Shown: positions 1-10,472, numbered from the stretch's first letter. The stretch is DNA of 64,000 bases from Micromonospora sp. MH99 (GCF_021442385.1 NZ_MUZA01000016.1:1-64000), one strand, 5' to 3'. Numbers and translations: made by a program. Notes: a model not told the origin generated them from the letters alone.

Positions 1-1692
1 GGCCGCTCCACCGCCGATCCGGCCGCGACCGGGCGGCCCACCGCCGACCTGGCCGCGACCTGGCGACCGACCGCCGACCCGGCCGGCGCCGGACGCGCCG
101 GCCGGACGGCGACCGGTTGGCTGGTGGGCCTGGCCGCGTTCGGCCCGCTGGCCTTCACCGACCCGGAAGAGATCAGCCTGCTGCTGATCGGCACCCGGGA
201 CGTCCCGTTCTGGGTGGCGGCCGCCGCCGGGGCCGGCCTCGCCGTCGCGGTACTGGTCGCCATCGGGTACGCGGTGCTGCTGGCCCGCCCGACGGCACGC
301 ACCCCGAGTCGCCGGGTCGCCGCGCTGGCCGCTGCGGTCCTGCTGGTGACCGTGGGTGTCGTCGACGTCGGGCCCGGCCAACCCGGCCTGTACGGGGAGC
401 GGCTGCTGGTCGTGCTGCGTGAGCAGGCCGACCTGAGCGGCATCCCGGCCGGCGTTCCCGGGCAGGCCGGACGGGACGCCCGGGCGGCGGAGGTCTACCG
501 GCGGCTGGTGACCACCGCCGACCGCAGTCAGGCCGACCTGCGCCGCACGGCGGGGCGGCTACGACTCGACCCGGTGCCGTACTACCTGGTCAACGCGGTC
601 GAGGTGGATGGTGGCCCGGCCGTACGGGCCTGGCTCGCGCGGCGACCCGAGGTGGCCCGGGTGCTGGTCAGTCAGCGCCTGCGGCCGCTGCCGGCCCCGG
701 CCGGGCAGAGCCGGGGCACCGCGCCGGCGCCGACCGGCCCGGAGTGGAACATCCGTCAGCTCGGCGCGGACCGCGTCTGGTCCCAGTTGGGGGTGACCGG
801 CAGGGGGATCGTCGTCGGCAGCTCCGATTCCGGCGTGGACGGCGGCCATCCGGCGCTGCGGGCCGGGTTCCGGGGCGGGGACGACTCCTGGTACGACCCG
901 TGGGACGGCACCCGAACGCCGAACGACCAGGGTGGGCACGGCACCCACACGACGGGCAGCGCGGTCGGGCGGGACGGCATCGGGGTGGCGCCGGACGCCC
1001 AGTGGGTCGGCTGCGTCGATCTGGACCGCAATCTGGGCAGCCCGGGGCACTACCTGGACTGCCTCCAGTTCATGCTGGCGCCCTTCCCGGCCGGCGGTGA
1101 TCCGTTCACCGACGGCCGGCCGGAGCGCGCCCCGCAGGTGCTGACCAACTCGTGGGGCTGCCCGGTGATCGAGGGCTGCGACCGGGAGGCCCTGCTCCCG
1201 GCCACCACGGCGCTGGACGCCGCCGGGATCTTCGTGGTCGCCGCGGCCGGCAACACCGGCCCGTGGTGCGCGTCGATCGACGACCCGCCCGCTCCGTACG
1301 CGAACGTGCTGACCGTGGGCGCGGTGGACGCGAAGCGGCGGGTGGCCGAGTTCTCCTCACGCGGACCGGTGCCGGGCGGCGTCGGCAAACCTGACGTGCT
1401 GGCGCCCGGGGTGGGCGTGGTGTCGGCCATGCCCGGCGGCGGGTACGCGGCGCTGGACGGCACGTCGATGGCGACCCCGCAGGTGGCGGGAGTGGTGGCG
1501 CTCATGTGGTCGGCGAACCCGGCGCTGATCGGGGACCTGACCAGGACCCGGCAGATCCTGCGGGACACCGCGACGCCGGCCGAACCGACGTACCGTTCCG
1601 ACAACCCCACCGACGCCTGCGGCGGTCCGGCGAACGTCACCGGCGCCGGCCAGGTCGACGCGTACGCGGCCGTTCGCGCCGCCCAGGGGTGA
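1..1692 (+). CDS. Subtilisin-family serine protease, 5' end cut by window edge
   Basis: The frame is open from base 1 with no stop, so the true start lies outside the window. The visible N-terminal part holds two hydrophobic segments (about nt 205-290 and 320-365), suggesting membrane anchoring. A propeptide-like stretch follows, then an S8 catalytic domain. The triad is visible: Asp in SSDSGVDG (codon 826), His in GGHGTHT (codon 937) and Ser in GTSMATPQ (codon 1465), with the oxyanion Asn in AAAGNTGP. Several Cys residues in the catalytic domain (GCVDLDR, LDCLQF, WGCPVIEGCD) suggest disulfides and an extracytoplasmic location. Substrate unknown. A GTG at 124 is a possible internal start, but the coding signal continues upstream of it. 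No ESX genes are visible, so a mycosin role is not supported. Confidence 0.93.
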   Translation, partial: GRSTADPAATGRPTADLAATWRPTADPAGAGRAGRTATGWLVGLAAFGPLAFTDPEEISLLLIGTRDVPFWVAAAAGAGLAVAVLVAIGYAVLLARPTARTPSRRVAALAAAVLLVTVGVVDVGPGQPGLYGERLLVVLREQADLSGIPAGVPGQAGRDARAAEVYRRLVTTADRSQADLRRTAGRLRLDPVPYYLVNAVEVDGGPAVRAWLARRPEVARVLVSQRLRPLPAPAGQSRGTAPAPTGPEWNIRQLGADRVWSQLGVTGRGIVVGSSDSGVDGGHPALRAGFRGGDDSWYDPWDGTRTPNDQGGHGTHTTGSAVGRDGIGVAPDAQWVGCVDLDRNLGSPGHYLDCLQFMLAPFPAGGDPFTDGRPERAPQVLTNSWGCPVIEGCDREALLPATTALDAAGIFVVAAAGNTGPWCASIDDPPAPYANVLTVGAVDAKRRVAEFSSRGPVPGGVGKPDVLAPGVGVVSAMPGGGYAALDGTSMATPQVAGVVALMWSANPALIGDLTRTRQILRDTATPAEPTYRSDNPTDACGGPANVTGAGQVDAYAAVRAAQG

Positions 1693-1741
1693 ACGAGGGC
1701 GGGGCCGGTCACCGCCGGCAGGTGATCTAGGGTCGGCGACC

Positions 1742-2677
1742 ATGGACGCCGAGATCACCGTCGCCGAACTGAGCCCCGACCTCGCGCCCACCGTGGCGCG
1801 GCTCTGCGCACAGGCGCTCGACCTGCCCGAGGACGCGGCCGAGGCGGCAGCCATCGTGGACGTGCTGTGGACCCGGGCCACCGCCGACCGCGCGGTGGTG
1901 GGGCTGGGCGCGTACCTGGGGAACGACCTGGTCGGGGTGCTGCTCTGCTCGGTGTCGCCGACCGAGGCGGGCATCGGGCACGTGGACCTGGTCGCGGTGC
2001 TCCCCGACCAGCGCCGCCGGGGGGTGGGTCGCGCGCTGCTGTCGCGCGCCGAGCAGGCACTCGGCCGGCGCGGCGTCACCGAGGTGCTGCTGGCCGGAAA
2101 CCCGCCGTACTACGCCTGGCCGGGCATCGACGTGCGGTACACGCCGGCGGTGTGCGCCGCCCTGGCGCTCGGCTACCACCAGGACCGGACCGCCTGGAAC
2201 ATGACCGCCGACCTGTCGTACGACGGGTCACCGGCCCTTCGGTCCACGGAGGCCGCAGAGCAACGGCTGGCGGGGCAGGGCATCACGGTACGCCGGGCGG
2301 AGCCCGCGGACCTGCCCGCGCTGGCCGCGTTCGCCCGGTCCACCTTCGGTGGCACCTGGGACGGCGAGCTGGCCGGGTCGGTGGGCCGCGCCGGGGCCGG
2401 ATGCCACCTCGCGGAGCGGGCGGGCGAGGTGCTGGGCTTCGCCGCCTACGGGTCGTCCCGGCCGAGCTGGTTCGGGCCGATGGGCACCGCGCCCTCCGCC
2501 GAGGGTTCGGGCATCGGCGGCGTGCTGCTGCGACGTTGCCTGCGTGACCAGCGCGCGGCGGGGGTGGACCGGGCGCAGATCGGCTGGGTGGGGCCGGTGC
2601 CGTTCTACTCCGGCAGCGCGGGTGCCCGGATCGAGCGGGTCTTCTTCCTGTACCGGCGGACCCTACCGGTGACGTGA
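1742..2677 (+). CDS. Tandem-GNAT N-acetyltransferase
   Basis: A 311-residue protein with two GNAT folds. The N-terminal domain carries the acetyl-CoA loop motif LPDQRRRGVGRALL (about residues 85-98). The C-terminal domain has a degenerate version, SAEGSGIGGVLLRR (about 252-265). This two-domain layout is shared with mycothiol synthase-like and other actinobacterial acetyltransferases; the acceptor cannot be told from sequence. The ATG at 1742 is chosen because a -10-like TAGGGT (1728-1733) lies 8 bases upstream and no Shine-Dalgarno is present, so the transcript is probably leaderless. It starts 49 bases after the protease gene. Confidence 0.88.
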   Translation: MDAEITVAELSPDLAPTVARLCAQALDLPEDAAEAAAIVDVLWTRATADRAVVGLGAYLGNDLVGVLLCSVSPTEAGIGHVDLVAVLPDQRRRGVGRALLSRAEQALGRRGVTEVLLAGNPPYYAWPGIDVRYTPAVCAALALGYHQDRTAWNMTADLSYDGSPALRSTEAAEQRLAGQGITVRRAEPADLPALAAFARSTFGGTWDGELAGSVGRAGAGCHLAERAGEVLGFAAYGSSRPSWFGPMGTAPSAEGSGIGGVLLRRCLRDQRAAGVDRAQIGWVGPVPFYSGSAGARIERVFFLYRRTLPVT

Positions 2678-2754
2678 GAGGGCAAATGGGACATGAATCC
2701 ATTCGCCCGCACGAGCCATCGACGCCCCCTACCGTTTCGGTAGAGGAGGCAGCC

Positions 2755-3000
2755 ATGACCACGGATGACGACCAGACCGAGGACGGCCCGCCGATCACCT
2801 GGAAACCGGTCGGCGAACTGCCCGGCCAACTCCCGTTCGACCGGCTCGACTACGGCGACGCCGAGCAACTGGCCGAGATGACCACCGACGGCGAACCGCT
2901 GGCCGAGGAACCGCAGGAGATGGTGGACGCGCCGATCCAGCTGCTCCCGCCGTACGACCGGGCGCAGAAGCGCCGTAACCAGCGCCCGCTGCCCACCTGA
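2755..3000 (+). CDS. Small acidic hypothetical protein
   Basis: An 81-residue protein not recognised as a known domain. It is rich in Asp/Glu, Pro and Gln, opens MTTDDDQTEDGPPITW and ends with a basic segment (DRAQKRRNQRP). No signal peptide or membrane segment is visible. The start at 2755 is preceded by a good Shine-Dalgarno (gaggaggc) 5 bases away; the same frame is open further upstream but lacks a ribosome site. It is convergent with groEL2 and separated from it by a bidirectional hairpin. Confidence 0.75.
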   Translation: MTTDDDQTEDGPPITWKPVGELPGQLPFDRLDYGDAEQLAEMTTDGEPLAEEPQEMVDAPIQLLPPYDRAQKRRNQRPLPT

Positions 3001-3004
3001 CGAC

Positions 3005-3040
3005 GAACGGGGCGGACCGCGTCAGCGGCCCGCCCCGTTC
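3005..3040. terminator. Bidirectional intrinsic-type terminator between the small acidic gene and groEL2
   Basis: A perfect 11-bp inverted repeat, GAACGGGGCGG (3005-3015) with its complement at 3030-3040 and a 14-base loop, sits 4 bases after the upstream stop and 18 bases after the groEL2 stop. There is no U-tract, as is usual in these genomes. Confidence 0.8.
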
Positions 3041-3058
3041 GGTGTGTCGGAACTGGAC

Positions 3059-4912
<1,854 letters not shown>

Positions 4913-4939
4913 TTAGCACTCTCACCTGCCGAGTGCAAG
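4913..4939. promoter_or_regulatory. CIRCE operator 2 (HrcA site)
   Basis: TTAGCACTC, a 9-base spacer, then GAGTGCAAG. The left arm is the exact consensus; the right arm matches 7 of 9. It starts 9 bases after CIRCE 1 ends and finishes 14 bases before the stop of the upstream membrane protein gene, so the groEL2 promoter is squeezed against that gene. Confidence 0.85.
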
Positions 4940-4953
4940 CACGATGGGCCCGC

Positions 4954-6261
4954 TCAGCCGAGTTCCGCAGCCAGTGCGGCCCCGTTCACCGGCGCCTCAT
5001 GGGCGCGTTGCTCGGCGTACGTGATCAGCAGGCCGATCAACTGGGCGAGGTGGGCCGGCAGCGCCAGCACCGCCGTGACACCGATCACCGCCACCACCAG
5101 AACCGCGGTGCCCGGAGACGCGAACGGGTCCGTGCCCACCCCGGTGGTGCCCACCGACTCCAGGACGCCCGGAACCACGGTGCCGACGATCACAGCCCCG
5201 CCCACCAGTGCCACCCGGCCGAGCAGCAGCCCGAGCCGGGCGTGGAACATCCCGAACGACCTGCCGATCGGGTTCTGCCGCTCGAACAGGTAGACCGGAC
5301 CGGCCATGCTCAACGCGAACGCCAGATAGATGCTCGGCAGGACGCAGAAGCAGAAGCCGATGCCGATGAGCACACTGACCAGCAACGTCCAGCCCCACAG
5401 GCCGAGCGCCCGGCGCAGGCCGTACCGCAGCGCCGCGTCGACGCTGGCGGGCCGGCCGGTCGCCTGCTGGGTGATCACCCAACTGCCGGCGGCCCACCCC
5501 ACGGCCTGCACCAGACCGATCAGCAGGCTGCCGCCGACCAGCACGGCGACGAGGGTTACCAGGGTGGCGGCGAAGTTGTCCGGCAGTCCGGCGGCCGGAT
5601 CCATCTCGGCCTGCGCCTCCCAGCCGGGCGACGGGTCCAGGCCCAGCGAGACGACCGACAGCACCGCCGCCGGCAGGACCTGCGTGAGCAGCATGATCGG
5701 CACCAACTGCCGCCAGCCCCGCCGCAGTGCGCCAGCGCACCGCTCGAACCAGCCCCCGACGCCGGCGCCGGGCGGAGTGACCAGGGCGTCGTTCGGGTCG
5801 AGCCCGTGACCCGGCGGGTACCAGCCGACCGGCGCCCCCGGATACCACGGCTGCCCACCGTAGGGGCCCGCCCCGGGCGGGTAGCCGCCGGTGGGCGGAA
5901 AGACCCAACCCTGCGGCGGCGCACCGGCCGGACCCCAGCCGCTCTGCGCCGGGTCCCAACCGGGCGGCGGCCCGGCCGGTGGACCCCAGCCACCCTGCGC
6001 GGGGTCCCAACCGGGCGGCGGCCCGGCCGGCGGACCCCAACCGCCCTGCGCGGTGGGATCCGGCGGACCGGCCTGCCCCCAGCCCTGGGGAGTGGGGCCC
6101 AGCGGCCTCGCGGGGCCGGGGCCGTATCCGGGCGGCCCGGGGTCTGCGCCGGAGGCCGGTGATCCGCCCGGAGCCGCGCCGGAGACGGGTGAGGTGGGGT
6201 CGGACGGCCCCGGCTCACCCGGCCCGGAGGGCGTGGTGGGTGGGGGCGACTGGTCGGTCAT
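4954..6261 (-). CDS. Pro/Gly-rich N-terminus multi-pass membrane protein
   Basis: 435 residues. Residues 1 to about 170 are a low-complexity Pro/Gly/Trp-rich cytoplasmic-type tail, including a 17-residue unit (GGWGPPAGPPPGWDPAQ) in two full copies plus a partial third. The rest has about six hydrophobic segments, with Gly/Ala-rich helices such as VALVGGAVIVGTVVPGVL. The layout resembles actinobacterial proteins annotated with a glycerophosphodiesterase membrane domain, though no phosphodiesterase catalytic domain is present. Function unknown. The start at 6261 has a strong Shine-Dalgarno (gaggagg on the coding strand). It is upstream of, and co-directional with, groEL2. Confidence 0.8.
   Translation of the reverse strand: MTDQSPPPTTPSGPGEPGPSDPTSPVSGAAPGGSPASGADPGPPGYGPGPARPLGPTPQGWGQAGPPDPTAQGGWGPPAGPPPGWDPAQGGWGPPAGPPPGWDPAQSGWGPAGAPPQGWVFPPTGGYPPGAGPYGGQPWYPGAPVGWYPPGHGLDPNDALVTPPGAGVGGWFERCAGALRRGWRQLVPIMLLTQVLPAAVLSVVSLGLDPSPGWEAQAEMDPAAGLPDNFAATLVTLVAVLVGGSLLIGLVQAVGWAAGSWVITQQATGRPASVDAALRYGLRRALGLWGWTLLVSVLIGIGFCFCVLPSIYLAFALSMAGPVYLFERQNPIGRSFGMFHARLGLLLGRVALVGGAVIVGTVVPGVLESVGTTGVGTDPFASPGTAVLVVAVIGVTAVLALPAHLAQLIGLLITYAEQRAHEAPVNGAALAAELG
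5951..6052 (-). repeat. 51-bp in-frame tandem repeat, two copies
   Basis: Two adjacent copies with a period of 51 bases (5951-6001 and 6002-6052) differ at only a few positions and encode the 17-residue Pro/Trp-rich unit. A degenerate third unit lies at the low-coordinate side. Such in-frame repeats are prone to copy-number change. Confidence 0.8.
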
Positions 6262-6325
6262 GAACCCTCCTCAGCATCGGCTGGAACGGCTCACGATCTT
6301 CCCGGGTGGGCGTCCGCACCGCCAG

Positions 6326-6349
6326 CCCCGACCGGTCAGCCGATCGGGG
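6326..6349. terminator. Probable terminator downstream of the cold-shock gene
   Basis: CCCCGA (6326-6331) pairs with TCGGGG (6344-6349), extended inward by a mismatch and two further pairs around a short loop. It lies 34 bases past the cold-shock stop, in the right place to end that transcript. Confidence 0.45.
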
Positions 6350-6382
6350 GCCTATCCGCTAGCGAGGAGGCCGGGAATTCGC

Positions 6383-6586
6383 TCAGGCGATGACGCGTAC
6401 GTGTTCCGCCTGCGGGCCCTTCTGCCCCTGGGCGATCTCGAACTCCACCCGCTGGCCGTCGTCCAGCGCCTTGTAGCCGTCCATCTCGATCGCGGAGAAG
6501 TGAACGAACACGTCCTGACCGCCGTCGACGGCGATGAAGCCGTAGCCCTTTTCGGCGTTGAACCACTTCACGGAACCCTGTGCCAC
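6383..6586 (-). CDS. CspA-family cold-shock protein
   Basis: A 67-residue single cold-shock domain that binds single-stranded RNA/DNA as an RNA chaperone. Both nucleic-acid motifs are intact: RNP1 KGYGFIAV and RNP2 VFVHF. It opens [14 protein letters not shown], standard for actinobacterial Csp proteins. The start at 6586 is fixed by family length and by the gggaag Shine-Dalgarno before it. About 300 non-coding bases precede it, leaving room for the long 5' leader common in csp genes, though no defined structure was identified. Confidence 0.97.
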   Translation of the reverse strand: MAQGSVKWFNAEKGYGFIAVDGGQDVFVHFSAIEMDGYKALDDGQRVEFEIAQGQKGPQAEHVRVIA

Positions 6587-6889
6587 TGTGCACTTCCCTC
6601 ACTCTTGCGCAGCGTTGCCTGCCCCGGGCGCGCGGCACGGCCGGACGCCCTCGGACCACCGCCTCAGCGATCGACGACGGCCGCTGAAAGGGTGACCGAA
6701 ATCGCACGCTACACGAGGAGTGACGGCCGCGCACGACCCCAAATCGGGCGTATTCCCGGGCGACCCGACCGGGTCCCGGGACGGGCCGGAACGGGCCCCG
6801 GACGACCGGACCCGGGGGTCCTCGGCGGCCCGCCAGCGGTGCGGGCCACGCCCCGAGGCAGCTCCGGCCCCTGTGGTAGGCATGCAGGC
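6587..6889. other. Non-coding divergent region between cold-shock and acetyltransferase genes
   Basis: About 300 bases upstream of both genes. It should hold the csp promoter and leader (minus) and the acetyltransferase promoter (plus; TAGGCA at about 6878-6883 before the start). No strong inverted repeat or small gene was recognised. Confidence 0.5.
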
Positions 6890-7420
6890 ATGACCACCGA
6901 TATCGGCTCAGCCGCCGTTCGGCAGGCCGAGATCCACCGGGTCCGGCCGGAGGACGCCGCCCGGATGCGGGCACTGCGCCTGGAGATGCTCGCCGACGCG
7001 CCGTTGGCCTTCCTGGAGACCCTGGCCGACGCGGCGGCCCGACCGCACAGCGAGTTCGCCGCGCGGGTGGCGTACACGTCGGTCGGCCCCCACAACGCGC
7101 AGTTCGTCGCGGACCCGGGAGGCCGTCTGGTCGGGCACGCCGGTGGCACGGTCGCTCCGAACGAGCCGGGGTTGACAGTCATCTACGCCGTGTACGTGAC
7201 GCCGGCCTGGCGGGGCAGCGGGCTGCTCGGCGAGCTGATCGACGGGGTGGCCGCCTGGTCGCGGGCCTGCGGCCGACCGGAGCTGCTGCTGGAGGTGGTG
7301 GTGGGCAACGACCGCGCCTACCGGGCCTACCAGCGGCTGGGCTTCACCGACACCGGCGTGCGGGTCCCCCACCCCACGATCCCCGCGCTGAACGAACTAC
7401 AGATGCGCCGCCCCGCCTAA
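6890..7420 (+). CDS. GNAT-family N-acetyltransferase
   Basis: 176 residues. A single GNAT domain with the acetyl-CoA segment YVTPAWRGSGLLGELIDG (about residues 98-115) and the typical C-terminal signature NDRAYRAYQRLGF. The acceptor is unknown. The ATG at 6890 was chosen because the aligned GNAT core begins shortly after it; the much longer upstream open frame crosses the cold-shock gene in antisense and is not coding. It is convergent with paaN, with repeats and a strong hairpin between them. Confidence 0.87.
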   Translation: MTTDIGSAAVRQAEIHRVRPEDAARMRALRLEMLADAPLAFLETLADAAARPHSEFAARVAYTSVGPHNAQFVADPGGRLVGHAGGTVAPNEPGLTVIYAVYVTPAWRGSGLLGELIDGVAAWSRACGRPELLLEVVVGNDRAYRAYQRLGFTDTGVRVPHPTIPALNELQMRRPA

Positions 7421-7426
7421 AAACAA

Positions 7427-7509
7427 GCGACCCGACCGGGAGACAAAGAACCGCCCCGGAGCCAAGACAACCGACCCGGAGCCAAGAGAACCGCCCAGGA
7501 AACAAAGAA
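7427..7509. repeat. Imperfect ~20-bp purine-rich tandem repeats
   Basis: Four degenerate units of about 20 bases, modelled on CCGCCCCGGAGCCAAGACAA (7451-7470), run from just after the acetyltransferase stop: 7427-7450, 7451-7470, 7471-7490 and 7491-7509. They are clearly AA-rich at unit ends compared with flanking DNA. They are contiguous without spacers, so this is not a CRISPR. Confidence 0.7.
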
Positions 7510-7580
7510 CCCATCCCAAGGCAGAACCCCGGTGATGTCTCCCAAAGCCGGATGCGTCAGCGACAACAGTGCCCACGCCA

Positions 7581-7656
7581 GGGTTTCCGGGGCAGCCCGC
7601 CCCGCGCAGGGATCAAGCCTGACCGCCCGGAGCGGGGCGGGCTGCCCCGGAAACCC
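7581..7656. terminator. Very long perfect inverted repeat between convergent genes
   Basis: Left arm 7581-7605 and right arm 7632-7656 are perfect 25-bp complements around a 26-base loop. It sits 12 bases past the paaN stop and about 160 bases past the acetyltransferase stop, so it can act as a bidirectional terminator. The stem is much longer than needed for that alone, so a repetitive palindromic element is the alternative. Confidence 0.8.
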
Positions 7657-7668
7657 CAACCGCAACAA

Positions 7669-9342
7669 TCAGACAGGCCGCCGCGACTGCACGATCCGGA
7701 ACCGATTGGCCACGTACGCCCCGTCCGTCAGCGCCGAGTTCGCCGCCGCGTTGGCGCCACTGCCGTGGAAGTCGGAGAACGCCGCCGACTGGTTCACGAA
7801 GACCCCGCCGGTGAGGTTGCAGGACAGGTGCACCCCGACCTCGACCGCCACCGCCTCGGTCGCGTCCAGCACGGCCTCGTCGGTCGAGTAGACCCCGGCC
7901 GTCAGCGCGCCCTTCTCGCCGACCGTCCGGCGCAGCAGTTCCAGGCTGTGCGCGGTGGAGTCGGTGGCGATGGCGAACGAGATCGGCCCGAACCACTCCC
8001 GGCCGTACGTCTCGGCGTCGTCCGCGCGCAGCTTCACGATCGTCGGGGTACGCACCACCGCGTCGGCGTACGCCGGGTGGGCCACGGCCCGTGACTCCAG
8101 CACCGGCTCACCCACCTTGGTGACCTCGGCCAGCCGCTCCAGCACCCCGTCGTTGACGATGGCGCCGGTCAGCTCGACGCCCCGGGCCGGGTCGGCGGTC
8201 AGCTTGCCGACCGCCGCGGCGATCCCGCCGGCCACCTCGTCGAAGCTCTTGTGGCCCTGGTCGGTCTCGATGCCACCGGCGGGGATGAGGATGTTCTGCG
8301 AGGTGGTGCACATCTGGCCGCTGTAGAGGGTCAGGGTGAAGCCGAGGTTGCGGCACATGCCGGCGAAGTCGTCGGTGGAGTCGATGACCACCGTGTTCAG
8401 CCCGGCCTTCTCGGTGTAGACCGACGCCTGCCGGGCGTGCGTCTCCAGCCAGTCGCCGTACTCCGTGGAGCCGGTGAAGTCGACGATCTTGACGGACCGG
8501 TGCAGGGCCAGGTCGCTGGCGAGCTTCTCGCCGGGCGCCTCGGCGGCCAGCAGGATCAGGTTCGGATCGAAGCCGGCCTCGGCGAGCACCTCCCGGGCGT
8601 ACTTCACCGTGACGGCCAGGGGCAGCACCGCGCGCGGGTGCGGCTTGACGATCACCGGGTTGCCGGTGACCAGCGAGGCGAACAGCCCGGGGTACGAGTT
8701 CCAGGTCGGGAAGGTGTTGCAGCCGATCACCAGCGCCACCCCACGCGGGACCACGTGGAAGGTCTTGGTCATCCGCAGCGGGTCGCCCTTGCCGGCGGCC
8801 TTCTCCCAGCCGGCCGTGCCGGGGTGCCGGGTCATCTCGGCGTACGCGTACGCCAGCGCCTCCAGCGCCCGGTCCAGCGCGTGCGCGCCGCCGGCCTGGA
8901 AGGCCATCACGAACGCCTGCCCGCTGGTGAACTGCACCGCGTTGGCCAGCTCGAAGATGTTCTTGTGCAGCCGGTCGAGGATCTCCAGGCACACGCCCAC
9001 GCGGGCCTGCGGGCCGGCGTCGCGCCAGGCCGGCAGCGCGGCGGAGGCGGCGGCGATCAGCTCGTCGGTGCCGGCGTGCGGGTAACGCACCGCCAGCTCG
9101 ACCCCGAACGGGCTCGTCTCGGTGGCGATCCGCTCGCCGGTGCCCGGCTGGTCGAGCGGAAAATCACCACCCAGGTACGCCTCGAAGGCGGCCTTGCCGT
9201 CGGCGGCGGCGGTCTCGCCGTACACGCGGGGGCTGGGGGACTCGGGATAGGCGGACCAGTAGCCCCGCTCCGTGATCGCGGTCAGCGCACGGTTGAGGGT
9301 GTCGGCGTGCCTGTCGTACAGGGGATGCGGGGTCTCCGTCAT
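7669..9342 (-). CDS. paaN: Phenylacetate-degradation protein PaaN (aldehyde dehydrogenase family)
   Basis: 557 residues, matching the PaaN subfamily of the aldehyde dehydrogenase superfamily. Family members act on ring-opened or aldehyde intermediates of phenylacetyl-CoA catabolism using NAD(P). Visible features are the nucleotide-binding region around CNTFPTWNSYPG, the VDFTGSTEYG strand, and a catalytic-type Cys in YSGQMCTTSQN. Three in-frame Met codons lie close together (9354, 9351, 9342); 9342 (MTETPHPLYDRH) best fits family length, but no start has a clear ribosome site. No other paa genes are adjacent, so the aromatic pathway is either encoded elsewhere or PaaN serves another aldehyde. 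Confidence 0.9.
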   Translation of the reverse strand: MTETPHPLYDRHADTLNRALTAITERGYWSAYPESPSPRVYGETAAADGKAAFEAYLGGDFPLDQPGTGERIATETSPFGVELAVRYPHAGTDELIAAASAALPAWRDAGPQARVGVCLEILDRLHKNIFELANAVQFTSGQAFVMAFQAGGAHALDRALEALAYAYAEMTRHPGTAGWEKAAGKGDPLRMTKTFHVVPRGVALVIGCNTFPTWNSYPGLFASLVTGNPVIVKPHPRAVLPLAVTVKYAREVLAEAGFDPNLILLAAEAPGEKLASDLALHRSVKIVDFTGSTEYGDWLETHARQASVYTEKAGLNTVVIDSTDDFAGMCRNLGFTLTLYSGQMCTTSQNILIPAGGIETDQGHKSFDEVAGGIAAAVGKLTADPARGVELTGAIVNDGVLERLAEVTKVGEPVLESRAVAHPAYADAVVRTPTIVKLRADDAETYGREWFGPISFAIATDSTAHSLELLRRTVGEKGALTAGVYSTDEAVLDATEAVAVEVGVHLSCNLTGGVFVNQSAAFSDFHGSGANAAANSALTDGAYVANRFRIVQSRRPV

Positions 9343-9392
9343 GCCAGCCATCATGCCTGAGTCCGGTCGGCGAGCAGTAGCGCCGATACCCG

Positions 9393-10412
9393 TCAGAGGG
9401 TGAGCTGCCAGTTGTTCCAGGCGTCCACCGGGCGGAAGCCGAGCTGCTCGTTGATCGCCACCATGTAGCTGTTGCTGGCCGCGTTCCAGGTGTCGATGAC
9501 GCGTACCGCCGGCTCGTGGGTGAGCAGGTGGTGCAGGTTCTCCGCCTTGGCGATCAGGCCCAGGCGGTGCCCACGGTGGGCCGGGTCGACGATGGTGATC
9601 TGCTGGAAGGCGTGCCAGTCGGCGGAGGCGCCCACGTCGAGCAGTGTCCAGGCGACCAGCCGACCGGACGCTTCGTGCCGCATCCCGAGGTGGTAGCACC
9701 GCCGGCCCCGGGCGTCCAACGCGCGCTCGTTGCCCCGGATGCGCTCGGCATCCACCTGCTCCGGCTCCCACTGCACGTCACCCATTGGCGCGTCCATCAA
9801 CAGCCGGCTGTCCAGGTAGGCGATGTCCGCCACGTACTCCTGCGGCGTGCTGCCCTGCCAACAGACCGACCGGTAGCCCTCGGCCCGCGGCCCGGCCTCG
9901 GCGAGCGCCGCCCGCAGGGCAGGTCGGTCGATGTCGGCGATCTCCAGCCGGCGACGCACCTCGGCCAGGGCGGACTGCGCGCCGGTCGAGGCGGCGAACG
10001 CGTCGCCCGCCCCGGAACGGGCCGCACCGCCGGGCAGCGCGCGGACGGTCATCGCGACCACCCGCTTGCGGCCGTGCTCCCGCAGCAGTCGCACCCCGTA
10101 CTCGTGCAGCGCCCGGCCGACGCCGCGCCGCCGCAGGTCGGGACGCACCGTCAGCTCGGCGGTGGCGTTGTCGGTGTTGTCGAGCTGCGGCAGGTCGAGT
10201 TGGAGGTATCCGGCCGGCACCCCGTCCAGCCGGGCCAGTGCCCAGAGCGATCGGGTGCCGGGTGCCGGAGTGTGGAACAGCGCGTCGAAGCGACGCCGGC
10301 AGAAGGGCGGGAAGTCCGGTAGGTCGACCTCGTTGGCCGCCGCCCCGACCCGGTACGCCTCGTCGACAGCGGCCCGGTCGGCGCCGTCGAAGGACGTGAT
10401 CGTGATGCTCAT
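9393..10412 (-). CDS. Tandem-GNAT acetyltransferase (mycothiol-synthase-like layout)
   Basis: 339 residues with two GNAT domains. The first contains VRPDLRRRGVGRALHEY (about residues 90-106). The second contains VDPAHRGHRLGLIAKAEN near residue 275 and ends TWNAASNSYMVAINEQLGF, a typical GNAT C-terminal signature. Substrate unknown. It starts at 10412, 27 bases from a 34-bp perfect palindrome that could be its operator, and ends 51 bases before paaN, with which it may be co-transcribed. Confidence 0.88.
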   Translation of the reverse strand: MSITITSFDGADRAAVDEAYRVGAAANEVDLPDFPPFCRRRFDALFHTPAPGTRSLWALARLDGVPAGYLQLDLPQLDNTDNATAELTVRPDLRRRGVGRALHEYGVRLLREHGRKRVVAMTVRALPGGAARSGAGDAFAASTGAQSALAEVRRRLEIADIDRPALRAALAEAGPRAEGYRSVCWQGSTPQEYVADIAYLDSRLLMDAPMGDVQWEPEQVDAERIRGNERALDARGRRCYHLGMRHEASGRLVAWTLLDVGASADWHAFQQITIVDPAHRGHRLGLIAKAENLHHLLTHEPAVRVIDTWNAASNSYMVAINEQLGFRPVDAWNNWQLTL

Positions 10413-10438
10413 GCCCGGGAGCCTGACAGCCGCAAAAG

Positions 10439-10472
10439 CGATGAGGCCAGCGAATATTCGCTGGCCTCATCG
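10439..10472. repeat. 34-bp perfect palindrome without spacer
   Basis: The sequence from 10439 to 10472 equals its own reverse complement, centred on CGAATATTCG (centre between 10455 and 10456). It is 27 bases upstream of the acetyltransferase start and about 200 bases downstream of thrC. The uninterrupted symmetry fits a dimer-bound operator; as RNA it would form a long hairpin, so a termination role for thrC is also possible. Confidence 0.75.

Noticed and set aside
7427..7509. Short tandem units as a CRISPR array
   Set aside because: Units are about 20 bases, adjacent and without unique spacers.
7669..9771. A 700-residue start for PaaN
   Set aside because: The extra residues overlap the upstream acetyltransferase gene antiparallel in frame and do not resemble the family N-terminus.
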